From NCBI RefSeq assembly GCF_000276665.1, contig NW_004955427.1:4330828-4394827 (forward strand): a DNA stretch of 64,000 bases. The letters run 5' to 3'. The first letter of the stretch is position 1, and each line of letters begins with the position of its first letter. This DNA comes from Chinchilla lanigera. Its lineage: Eukaryota; Chordata; Mammalia; Rodentia; Chinchillidae. A model generated the notes under the pieces. It saw only the letters and a program-made list of their open reading frames with translations. It was not told the DNA's origin and searched no databases. Below, piece by piece: positions 21,548 to 32,614 of this stretch. A program made the position numbers and the translations under genes.

Positions 21548-21910
21548 TAGAGAGGTGCACAGCAGGGATCTAGGACCACCAGTTGTTCTGTAGGAGCAAA
21601 AGGCCCCAAATCTGCAGCTAACTACCATTTTATTAGCCAGTGTAGGGGAGAAGGTAGGGTGACTCTCCTGGAACAGCCTAGAAGCAGTGGGTGAATGGGC
21701 AGGGTTAACACTCTAAAGGAAACAATCCAACAGCCATGCCCACACCTGGGTGCTAATCTCATCGACCCAGAGGAAGCCAGATTTCTGCATTCTAAAACTT
21801 GCCTACAAGGCAGGCAGGGCAAGGAGACCCTAGGACAGATACTTTGTCAGTCATGGTCCCCAGCATTTCCAGGTTTGGTTTTGTAATTGAAGCAGTTGAA
21901 AGAGCATATA
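21548..21910 (-). mobile_element. 3' LTR of a minus-strand ERV (probable)
   Basis: Read on the minus strand, a U3-like part precedes an AATAAA (plus-strand TTTATT at 21629-21634). A U5-like part follows, including 'tttgctcctacagaac' and 'tggtcctagatccctgctgt', and ends near 'gcacctctct'. The terminal ~65 bases (21548-21612) recur at 28284-28350 in the same orientation. The inner border is uncertain. No coding gene is present; the open minus-strand frame 21622-21822 is LTR sequence. Confidence 0.6.
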
Positions 21911-21989
21911 GGCTATAGTGGTCTGTAGCAACAAACATATCTTTAGGAGTTTACAGGAGGTTCTGTGAGCCTCTTGCACTGTCTTTTTT

Positions 21990-24900
21990 AGTTGTCTGCT
22001 TGTTGTAAGTTTTGTAGACTGCTTGGATCTCAGTACCTTCAGAGTTGGGCTCTCCTGAGAATGCTCACACTGGAGGGTCAGGTGGGAACAGATCCATCAC
22101 AGTACTGCGATATTCCTCTCTCTATGGCCACAAATCGTGAGAAGGCGGCCACAGTGGTGATCCATTGTCTGTTAACATACAAGCATCCCCGCAACCCCTG
22201 GTATAACTTCACTGGGCCATCCCACTTTCCTGCCAGGAGGTCCTTCTATAGGACTGGAACACTAGGTATGCCCATCAGATTTGTCCTTTTGCCGATGAAG
22301 TTCTGTTGGAGGGTATTTTCCTTCTGCAACCAGGTTGAAAAAATTTAGGTTAAAACTGAAGGTAATGATATCAAGATCTATTTGTGCATGTGGAGGTAAA
22401 CATATTCTCTTTGTTACTTAATTGATTTTTAGTAGACTGAAGTGTTCCTTTTTTTAAACCCTGACCTTTACTGAATGTGTCTTTGGCCATATTGTCTTTT
22501 GTACTGAATGCCCACCCCGTCTAACTGCCTGTAGTATTTGTAACTCACTTAGCTGTCTGTGATACTTTGTCCTCTGAAGAGCTTCCCTAACTGTGGTTAG
22601 AGCACGCTGGGCGTAGATTTCATCTTAACTGCTTCGAGCTGAGAAGGGTCGATGTAAAGAAAGATCACAGTCACTGACTCCCTCCAGAGAGCTAATCTAA
22701 TGGGCCTCAGATAGAAGTGCTGTTGCGGTTTGCCAGTTATGAACTCCCTTTATGATGCTGATCTGGTGGATTCCAGTAGAAGGAATCTAGCATATTTATC
22801 ATTGATTTATATGCATGATAACTTGGAGTTTGACAGCCTCTATGCAAGAATAAACAAATTTTTGAGAAATTAAAGCATGTATAATCAAAGCATGACACTA
22901 GAATGAAAAAGCAGGTTTGAGAAAGAGCCAAGTCTATAAACTGTAGTGATTGCAAACCACTGTCTCTTAGATCTTTCTATTGATGGTGTCTGATATTTTG
23001 TCATAAGCCTCTAATTTTAGCTGATCTTGCCTAAAGAATTTAAGGGTTTTTATAGAGTTTCTGTAAAATTTATTGTACTTTATATTTAATGACCCATACC
23101 AGTGGTTAGTTTTTGGTGTAGCTGGAAACTAACAGAAGGAGTTAGTGATTGGAACCTCTTTCTATATCTAGCATATAACTATGGCATTGTTCTAAATATC
23201 TTTTGGTTATACTTTTCTGTCGGATGTTCAAGCCAACTTAAATTAAGACCTCTAACCTCTTTCTGGCAATCAATCAAGGCCAGTTAAGTCTCAGGATTTA
23301 CCTTGGAACCATGTACAATACCTCTCAGTTCTTCTATCAGTGTCAACCATTCAGATGAGTCGCGACCATTTTTTTTCCCCCGTTAGCAGGATTGAACTCA
23401 TGACCTTGTGCTGTCACAGCCATTTTTGACCAAGTTGCTTTTTGTGAAAGCTTGGGAGACTTTTCTCTCTTGGTGACTCTCCTTAGGCATGCTATGCACT
23501 GTTGATCTTCATCATTCATAATCTGCAATCTCTTTGGTCAGGAGGTCCCGGACTCACTGAGTTACAGGATTTTATAGCAGGTGTTCCCCTATGTCCTGGG
23601 TTTTCATTGGCTTTGGAGTGTCAGGACCAAAATATTGGCTCAACTCTTAGCCCATCTATCTTTCTAGTTTGGTCCTCTAAACTTTATTTGAACATCCAGG
23701 AGAGAATGCTAGTGACATTATATTGTAGTGGGAGCAGCAAGCTTGATTATTGTAATTTTATCTGAATATCAGGCATTTTGAAATATAAAGTGAGAGAACT
23801 GTTATTTCTTAACAACCATGGATGTTCTAGTTCAACCCCTGTAGAGTGTTAACAGACAACATTTGTATAGTTTTACAGAGAAAATTTGAGATTAGAAGCC
23901 ACATATAAGATTTTAGCATGACAATCATGGTGACACATTATTTTATTTTGGTAACACACTTAACTCTCCATTGTGGTACAGAATACCCTTTCAGTCAATC
24001 ATCTCTATCTAGTACATAAGAAGCTTTTATCTAACTTGTTCTTTAATGAGATATCATTGAAGAAATCTGTAGCATGGTCTGGACTGCTTAATACTTGAGC
24101 ATCTCTAGGTATAATATCACATATATGGTGTACACATCACATAAGTTTTTGTAAAAGAAAATCATTTGACTGGTGACCTCATGTTGGCTTAACCTGAACC
24201 TCCTATCACAAGTATCTGGAGCACAAGAGAAAGGCAGATGTCTGAGTATGAAAGAAGATATCAATCACCATAATTAATCCCAGTTTTATATTTTGGAAGA
24301 CCTGCACATCTGGAGGCATGAATACATTTAATTTAATACATTTAATTTACATGAGATTAGCAATAATGAATGGTCATAGCCATATGAACCCTCTGGTTCT
24401 TAAGTTGGTTTTATACCAAGAGAATCTTCCAATGGGAAAACCATATTGTTTTCTTAACCTTAAGCTTTTGAGGATGACCACTGTAAACAAACCACAATAA
24501 TATATTTAACAACATTTATTAGGTTGTCTCACATAAGGCTATTGAGACTATTGGATCCCCCATTAATGGAGAAGGACTACAGAAATGTTTCCAGGCAGCT
24601 ACTTCCTTATTCCTCGATTGGAGTCCTGTCCAATAGTTCCCCCAGGCCTAAAGGGTTTCCATTTAATTAGTTTAACAAATTTTTGATGACATATGAGAAA
24701 AAGATCATAATACTTAACACATTGTTTTGACCAATGAAAGACTCTTGTGTCATTGTACACAGACAACAATATGTATTACATTCATAAAACCAATTTTAAC
24801 CTCCTTTTGACCAGTTGGCAACATAGCTGGAAGCATGTTTTTGATTTTGATGACATTTATCTACAAGCTGACTTAAATTATAGACAAATGTTTTAAAAAT

Positions 24901-26090
24901 GCAAAATTACAGAAAAAGAAAAGAATTATTTTTTGAGCTCAAATATAACAGCTGTTTACAGATTATACAGACAGACAAATAACTACAAATAAGACAATTT
25001 GTTTATAAAATCAGAGTGCACTCAAATATATTTGGTCAATATGAATTACGATAAATTTTATAGTCTTTAAGTTTATAGTTATAAATAAACTAGTCAGAAT
25101 TTTTTGTAGATTAGCAGAGGTCACTTGTAATAAAAATCAAAAGGAATCAAACTTTTTTTCTGTGAAAGCAAAGGGAGTTTTTATGATTTGATAGCCATAG
25201 TTCTGGATAATCACAACTGATGGCCAAAACTGCTGTTTTGATAGTCACATATAATTGTTTCCTTGAGTGGGGCAGATCGTAAAAGGTAATCTTAACTGTT
25301 TAGGGGGTTGTGCAGGCCAGATTTGGGTGTAGAAAGAGACTGTCTCTGAGAATACCGGATGGCCTGCAAGATGTGCTGGAGAGAAATCACAAGAAGAGGG
25401 AATTCTCCTGAGACATGGCTGTGCCGGTTTTGGTTTAAAACTGTTACTAAATTTATAAGGTTTCCTAGCAATGTTTTCTTCCATGAATGAACTTATTTGT
25501 GTTATGAAAATCAGTCAGTCTGCCCCCTGCTATAGAAACCAAACAGCATCCTTTTAAGGGGAAAGACGAGTTAATCTCTAGTTCAGCCTAAGGACTAAAA
25601 GACAGACAAGTTTGGACTAAAACGTGTACATTTAGTTTTTGATAGCTGCAGGATTAAATCCAGGCCAGCTTTTGAATATGACCAGAGAGAAGTGAAGATC
25701 AGCTTCACTCTGGAAGGGTCCAGGGCGGGGAAACTCGCCATTCTGGAAAGTTGCCCTTAAATCCAGCAGCCACGGAGGAGAACACTGCCCTGGTCCACAC
25801 ACTGTTGCACCCTGTTACCTCTCAGGGGCAGTGGAGAGGGGCAGGAGAGTGATTCCATGTGTGGCACAGGAATCACTCTTTCTGCACCATCCCAGGTGCA
25901 GAAAGATGGATAGGATCAAGCGCTTTCCTGGGGTGAATCTCTAACTGTTAGAAAAACACGCCTCTAGAGACAGGAATTATGATTGATTCCAGCTGCATCT
26001 TCAAGCAGAAAACTAAACCAATAATTAAAGGACCTGAACGGCTGCCTTTAACCTTTTGAAAGAGAGTGAGAGAAAACGAACGTGTTCCAA
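21990..26090 (-). pseudogene. Minus-strand ERV pol region, heavily decayed
   Basis: Lies between the probable LTR at 21548 and gag-like sequence at 26100. On the minus strand, 22110-22240 reads PVKLYQGLRGCLYV followed by WITTVAAFSRF, which could be an integrase C-terminus, but this is weak. The rest is AT-rich with many stops. A SINE is nested at 23367. I cannot place RT motifs, so the assignment rests mainly on the element's borders and the gag signal. Confidence 0.4.
23367..23420 (-). mobile_element. 5'-truncated ID-like SINE, reverse orientation
   Basis: The plus strand shows a T run, 'gttagcaggattgaactcatgaccttgtgc', then the sequence breaks off. This is the reverse complement of the box B half and tail of the same ID-like SINE. 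A short 'ccattttt' occurs on both sides (23366 onward and 23420 onward), a possible target-site duplication. It is nested inside the minus-strand ERV. Confidence 0.7.
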
Positions 26091-26099
26091 TTATATTCT

Positions 26100-27460
26100 T
26101 TAGGGATTAATTTCTAATAAGTGACTCTGAATCAAAAGTTCTAAAATACCAGCCTACAAAATACATCTATTGTTTCTAGGGACAGACAGAGGCAAGTAAT
26201 AATTCAGAAGAAATCTCGGCCCTGGGGCAAAGAGGTCTTTAAAACATTTTAGCTTCTCTATCCAGTCATCTTTGTGGAATGGCTGGCTAGGCTCTGTTTA
26301 ATCCCACTCAGAAAATCTGTATCATAACTTAATATCTCTCTAACTTAATTTATAGGTCTGAGTAAATCCTCTAAAGAGCTTCATGTGCTTATTAGGAACA
26401 TCTGAAAACTTTTCTAGATCTTGCCTGATCTATTTTAGGTCACAGAGAGAGAAGATATGTAAAAGGGGATAGCTCTAAATTTCCCATTTACTTTCTGTAG
26501 GGGATACTGTCCCTCAGGAGCTTGAATAAATCAGCTAAGCATGGATACAGCCTGGAGACTTTAATTATGGCTGGCCTAGAAGCTCCACCCTCAGGACCCG
26601 GAGGGCAAGAAGGGGGAGCCTCAAACTCAGTAATAGTGGATGGGTTTAGATTAAAGCTGTCTTGGAAACCTTCTCAGGTTGTAAAGGTGGAGGAAGCGTA
26701 GTCAGAGGCAAAGTAATAGTGGACGCCTTAAGGGCTAGAGTTATCTGGTTCTCCCTTGGTCCACATTTATATTTGAACACAGGTATTATTTCTTTAGTGC
26801 CCAGAAAGTATGAATAGAAGGCAGTTTTGACCATTTTATTTTCGTTCTTAGAGAACAAGTTTAGTTGTGAAATAGCATCATGATCAATATTTCCTTTTAC
26901 ATTAACAGTGATTTTAAAGGAAGCATTGCTTAGACTTAAGCATTTCTCTCACCTCATCCTCTCTCTCACCACCTTAAAGCATGCACCACAACGACCGGCC
27001 TTACCAGGGTAAGCTGGCCTGGGTCTCACTCCTGCAATCGCTGGGGCTACCACATTCCTCTCAGTACAGGTCCTGCCTCCTGCCCATAGCTCCCCACTTA
27101 CCATCAACCCACCCGGTTTCACTGCCGGCCACCACCGGGCACTGTTGATATTTAATGATGTGAGAGTGCGGGACCTTGCATGCAGGTGCTCATGAAAGGC
27201 CCAGCAGCAGGGCTCCCAGTGGAAGCGGAGGCCCAGCTGGAAGGAGCCCTGAGCATAGAACAGCACGGGTCCAGGGCAGCAGAGGCAGGCAGGCCCACAA
27301 CCGTCCCCTGCGCTGGTGCAGGACTGGGTTCTTGTAACTGCATATTAAGATGATGATAATGATTAGGGCAAGTGAATCTATGGTGAATGGTCCCTGAGCT
27401 CAAATATTTAGCACACTGTTTTAGTTTTTTAAGCAGTTTAAAATCAAACACCCGATGTCC
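26100..27460 (-). pseudogene. gag-like region of minus-strand ERV
   Basis: On the minus strand, 27152-27451 reads MFDFKLLKKLKQCAKYLSSG. An F-K-x-x-K-x-L-K start is typical of capsid N-termini of betaretrovirus-like (class II, ERVK) Gag. It is followed by a Pro/Ala/Ser-rich stretch. Another minus frame (26646-26858) is Pro-rich, and near 26420-26220 a frame reads DLEKFSDVPNKHMKLFRGF, also capsid-like. Stops and frameshifts disrupt all of it. The class II assignment is tentative. Confidence 0.5.
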
Positions 27461-28280
27461 AGGGACAAACTAAATGTGACTATTAAGATTTTTTTTAACC
27501 AGTCAGGAAAGAACAGCCTATTGGTATTTAGATATACAAAGTTTAGAACACTTTAAATAGCTGGAGGCACAGGATGAGGAATATCAAAAGCCTCACATAC
27601 TTGGCTCTGGGTCTGAGCTTGAGCCCAGTGAGTGGCCTTTATTTTTTAATATTTTTCTCCCTATACCCATTCTAGACCAAAATTTGTGGGTACTAGTACT
27701 TAATGAATCTAAAGCAGATTTTACCACACTCTGAGCTAAGAAGGTCACAGGAGAAACAGTTTTTCCTCTGCTGTGAGATTTCTTTAAAATGTTTTTCATC
27801 CCAATTTAAATGTCTAAAGTTCCTGCCCGTGGAATCTAAGAATTGTCCTTAATTATTGGAGTATTTTGATGATACTTCTAGTTGGAACTGTGTACTTTAT
27901 GTTCTCTAAAAAAGATTTTATTTTTTAAGAAGAGATGTTTTAATGAAAGAGATTTTAAAGAGATATTTTTATAAAAGACATTTGTTTTTAAAGAACAAAA
28001 GAAATACCCTTTGTGTTAGTCCCAGTGAAATTCTTAGCGATGTGGACAGCGCTATCCTTAGCTCCCTACCGGATGTCCCCAGGCTCATCAGAGGAACTCC
28101 AAATGCCAGTGAAACTCTCCTATTCAATCAGCAGGCAGGCGAGAGTGTCCTGGGTTGAGGCCACGCTGGGCATCAGTTATAAGCAACCGTTCCCACACTG
28201 CCAGCTATTGGATACCCCAGCAGTGGGTTCCAATCTTCAGCCTGGGTTAAAGCATAAGGTGGGAAAAGAAAGAAAGAGAC
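27461..28280 (-). pseudogene. Matrix/leader region of minus-strand ERV
   Basis: Between the gag-like block and the right-hand U5 copy. A minus-strand frame (27593-27799) reads MKNILKKSHSRGKTVSPVTF, with a basic N-terminus compatible with a matrix start, but no domain can be confirmed. 28000-28260 is less AT-rich and could be the untranslated leader. I cannot place a primer binding site. Confidence 0.35.
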
Positions 28281-28283
28281 AAA

Positions 28284-28350
28284 GTAGAGGGGTGCACAGC
28301 GGGGATCTTGGACCACCAATTGCTCTCTAGGAGCAAAAGACCTCACATCT
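28284..28350 (-). mobile_element. U5-like LTR fragment at right end of minus-strand ERV
   Basis: The plus-strand text 'ggggtgcacagcggggatct', then 'ggaccaccaattg' and 'taggagcaaaagacctcaca', repeats 21548-21612 with few changes. Sequence beyond it ('tctgattttcag') resembles the sequence just outside the left end ('atctgattttttt' at 21538). That is compatible with a target-site duplication. If this is the 5' LTR, its U3 and R are missing. Confidence 0.65.
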
Positions 28351-28351
28351 G

Positions 28352-29940
28352 ATTTTCAGAGAATCTTAATAGTACTAATTTAATAAAATATAGTTAGAAA
28401 CTGATACATTAGTAAATTTTGTGTGGCTTAAAATAAACCTTTCTATGCAGGGCGATCGGTGTGGGATTGATGTGGTTGTCTGCTATGATTTTATGTTGTT
28501 CAAGGCCTGAATACCAGTATTATTTTAAGTTGTAAAATAACAGGAGCATTAGACAGAGTGACTTTACAGTATTGAGCATATATATTCACAACATAAAACA
28601 GAAAATTAATTCTATTTTTCTTTTTGGAGTTGTGATAAGAGCTAGATTGTTAAAAAGCCATTTGGAGTCATTTATTTCAAAGAGAAAAATTGTATTAGAT
28701 TGAATGTGAATCTATGTCACCATTCTTTTGGTGATTGGTCTGAATATTATATGCTCTGTTCTGTATATTATTACAAACAATGTGTTATCTCCTTTTCAAA
28801 CACACATGCTTTGTCTGCCACAATAAAAAAAACATTTTTCAATTTTTTTGGCATGTCCGTTTACTACCCACAACAATACTTTCACTCTGATATTAAAATA
28901 AATACTGAATAGTTTCTGACTAAATACTAACACAATTGAACTGTAGCTAGACATGCCGGTATATTAGTTATCATTTTAGTGCAGTTTTCTTCAATATTCT
29001 CATCAAGCTTGTTCATTCCTTTTTAGTTTTTCTGAAATTGCTGAAGATATTTTGTGAACTAAATTTTGGAAGTTACCTTTAGATTTGGAAGCATATTTAT
29101 TTGGATACTCAAAGTTATGGTGAACATACCATGACATACGTTTTTAACTAGGAAAAATAGGTTGTAGGATGCATTTGGGGGAAAGTTAATTACATATGTC
29201 TTTGTATGCGTTTCTGTGCTGTGGAAAAGATTGTGGGTGGATAAATAAAATACTATGAACTGATTATTTCAGGACAGCAGATTGGACAATGAAGACAGAT
29301 GTTTGAATATTACTTAGTATTTATTGAATGTACTGAATTGCAAGAATGCATCACATACATACTTGAAAAAATGAAATTTTATTAAAAGAAATGTTTAGAA
29401 ACTAAAAATGCTTTTTTCCTATAGAGAACAGATTATGATTACTCAGAATGTCTTTTAAAAATAAAAACTATAGTGATCAGATTGATGGGCCCAAGAAACA
29501 ATAAAATCATACTTAACCCTTATTAAAACCACACATTCCAAACATGATACAAAAATTTCATTTTCACAATGCTATCTTGAGAAATTATATTCAATAATTT
29601 AGAGTCAAGTAACTTGCTAAATAATATGTCGCTACTACATCCAAGTTTACAATTTTTTTATGCCTAAGACCTGTGTTCCTAATCACTATGTTACACTCCT
29701 GTTCTGTTTTAGATCTATGATGCCTCTCCATGCTAACTCTCAGAGGGAAGGCTTTGGGAAGGTTCTCAGGGGTGCTACAGCCAACTTGTGGTCAGGAAGT
29801 AGCATCTTACCAGGGGTGGGTCCCAGGGGCACGACCTTGCCCAGGGATCTCTCCCTCCGCCGTTCTTCCCTTCTCTCCGGGGTTCCTGCCATCCTGACCT
29901 GAGCAGCTTCCTTCACCCAGAAACTTCCACCCTGCCTTTT
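28352..29940. other. No gene seen
   Basis: AT-rich until about 29650. Bases 29700-29945 are GC-richer ('accaggggtgggtcccaggggc') and contain an 80-codon frame (29660-29902) without recognisable domain. I do not call a gene. Confidence 0.5.
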
Positions 29941-29946
29941 CTGCTC

Positions 29947-29979
29947 TGTAGTCTATCTTCAATTGCATCAAATTTTTAA
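29947..29979. repeat. 33-bp exact direct repeat, left copy
   Basis: TGTAGTCTATCTTCAATTGC and the following 13 bases are identical to 30377-30409. About 397 bases of unrelated sequence separate the copies. Confidence 0.95.
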
Positions 29980-30376
29980 TATTTTATGATGTTTCTCCAG
30001 CCTACCACAGACTGAATGTGTGAACCCATACTAGCCTCTTGTGGGCGTTGGGTATTTTGCCCAGAGATGAGAAAGCAGCTAAGACCATTCCCGTTATTTC
30101 TGAAAAGCACATTTTATTTGCTTCTCTCTTTATTTGTTCTGGAAAATCAAACAAAAATAATAAAACTTTTTGAGCTGATACAGCTTCATGGTATCTTAGC
30201 GAAGCTTTGAAACTGATTCAGTCAGCGATATCTCATTTTATGACCAGCAGCTGGACGTTTCCAGGTTGATTTTACAATTTGGAACTTATTTTGAAAAACT
30301 TTTTCTTCTCTTCACCATACCCTAGAGGGTATGAATGTTTGTAATTTACCCTAACTTTTAGATATATACATAGACA

Positions 30377-30409
30377 TGTAGTCTATCTTCAATTGCATCA
30401 AATTTTTAA
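30377..30409. repeat. 33-bp exact direct repeat, right copy
   Basis: Identical to 29947-29979. The similarity continues weakly for a few A/T bases. The repeat is longer than a typical L1-mediated target-site duplication. Confidence 0.95.
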
Positions 30410-30612
30410 ATATTTGCTTATTTCAAAAGTTTTTTCAAAAGAGAAAACCACACCAAATAATTTATCTATTCAAACACCCAGTATTTTCTAACATGAAGGT
30501 TCTATGTTTTGCTTTATGATTTTTTGATTTGCTTCAATTTCTAGTGAAACCAAGAGGAATGTTTATAAATGTGCAGTTCCTGTTTGAATATTTAAAGTAT
30601 ATCAGTTTGTGG

Positions 30613-30645
30613 TCTTTCCAGAAATCTTTCCAGAAATCTTTCCAC
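30613..30645. repeat. 12-bp tandem repeat, 2.7 units
   Basis: The unit TCTTTCCAGAAA occurs at 30613-30624 and 30625-30636, with a partial third at 30637-30645. Confidence 0.9.
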
Positions 30646-30649
30646 TTTT

Positions 30650-31970
30650 GTTGCTCATTTTGTGAGGAGTACTTTAGTTGAAAATGTGATATCTAATGTC
30701 TCCAAATATCACAAGGCATTTGCAAGGATATGTATAAATATAGGCAAAGTTAAAAGAGTACCTGTCATCCAATAAATGTATTGAACAATTTAATAATAAA
30801 TGAGTCTGATTGATAATGACAAGGAAATAAATAATCTGCCTTTGATTTAACAAAACTTCCGATTATTTTTGATCCAGAAATGTTATTTACCCCTCAAGTA
30901 GTCATTAGTAGCAACAATTATAATAACTGCCATCTCTAAACCATGTAAAATGCTATCTTAGAAAAATACTGCAGAACACTGTCAGTCTTAGAAAAGAAAA
31001 TGACTTTATATATATTTTGTAACTTTACTTCTTATAGCAAATAATATTACTATTGTAATAAAATGGGGCCATGTTGTTACTACCAGGCTCTTATAGTCAA
31101 TTTTATTTTGGGTTTATTAGTGGGATGTAATATTTGTAAAATTATTACGAATTTGCAAATGCTTATTATCAATATGCCTTTCTATGCCATAACACCTTCT
31201 AGCAGCAGCTACTGCCACAGGCTATATTACAAAGACATGTGGGTTTAGAAGTGGATGAATTGGACAGCATTTAGGGAAATAATAATACATGATGAATGAT
31301 ACTGCATTAAAAAGGCATTGCATTCTCTCATTTTGAATAAGTGCTTTAGAATATAGAAAAGCCTCAGATCATTATCTTGTATTATTATATACTGATTAGT
31401 TTATTCTTTGGGTTACTAATATCTTTTAATTTTCTTTCCAACATAAATATTTACTAATACTTGTTTATATATAAGATGAGATTTGCATTGACTGCTATAC
31501 AGAGGTACAGGTACATGTGAACACGAGCAATGAATATACGTTACTCCTGCATTTTGCATTAATATCTTTATTCTCTACCAAAGAGAAAATGTAAAATACA
31601 ACTTTAAAAATTTTTTCAGGCATCTTTATTATCTGTGAAGTGGTTCTGAAAGTTTCTGGGGCTAAACTGGATTGGTACATGCCAAGTGAATTGTAGATTC
31701 TATATAGATGAAAAAATATAGTCTAATGGATAGTCAGACTTCTATATGTTATAGTTGTCCATTATTCATTTTCATGAAATAATTGATGTGCTGAAGAGAT
31801 AATTTTGCTGAGTGAGCACTTAGAAAACAGAATCAAAAGAAAAGGGATTAGCAGTGAATAAACTTGATCCCAAAGCAAATCACAGTGCTCTTAGGTGAAA
31901 GGGTGAGGAAAATTTATTGAACTGCATCATATTGTTTCTGTGTATGTGTACATATACATGTATGTGTATG
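30650..31970. other. No gene seen
   Basis: AT-rich sequence with no recognisable element or coding frame. Confidence 0.5.
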
Positions 31971-31974
31971 TTGT

Positions 31975-32600
31975 GTATTTATTGAAATATATTTTACTCA
32001 CAATAAAAGTGCATGGATATCATGTATTCAGTCCAATGAGAGTCTTGTATTTGTACAATACAACCATCAACTAAAACAAGATAGAAAATATTTTTATCAC
32101 CTCTACACTATGTGCTTTATACTCAATTCTCTCTTCAAGAAACCAAATCAAGATTCATATCAGTGTATATACACTTTGCCTGCTATTGAAATTTATATAA
32201 AAAGGGAATCATACTCCTTGCATTTTGAGTTCTTTTATATGATATAATACTTTCCATATTTATTCATTTTGTTTTCTGTATCTGCAGTTCATTAATTTTT
32301 ATGGCTGAATAGTAACTTTTGCATATACATACAACAATTTGTTTATCCAATCTCCTTCCATAGAGATTTAGTTTGTTCCCAGGTTTTGGTTATTACATAT
32401 AAGGCTGCTGTTATTACTCATTTAGTCTGTTGTGAACACACATATTCCACCCTTCTCTTGGGTAAATTCTTAAGAGTGGAATTGCTGGGAGATAGGATAA
32501 TTAAGAAACTGCCTATCAATTTTCCAAAGTATTACCACTTTATATTCTCATAAGCAGCACATGAGTTTCAGTCTGGGCTTGTCATTTATATTGTCCTCTC
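31975..32600 (-). mobile_element. LINE-1 (old L1M-type) 3' region, reverse orientation
   Basis: The plus strand shows the reversed pattern of an old L1: 'tatttgtacaatacaaccat', 'aaaaagggaatcatactcct', 'tttttatggctgaatagtaa', 'caatttgtttatccaatctc', 'tgttcccaggttttggttat', 'taaggctgctgttatt', 'agagtggaattgctgggaga' and 'aagaaactgcctatcaattt'. These belong to the ORF2 end and 3' UTR. Many substitutions imply great age. Confidence 0.85.
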
Positions 32601-32611
32601 TCTCTCTCTCA
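32596..32611. repeat. (TC)n short microsatellite
   Basis: Run of about eight TC dinucleotides after 'ttgtcc', at the edge of the L1 fragment. Confidence 0.85.
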
Positions 32612-32614
32612 GAA

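Noticed and set aside
30613..30645. Short regular repeats resembling an array
   Set aside because: Only 2.7 units of 12 bases without spacers; not CRISPR, and the genome is eukaryotic.
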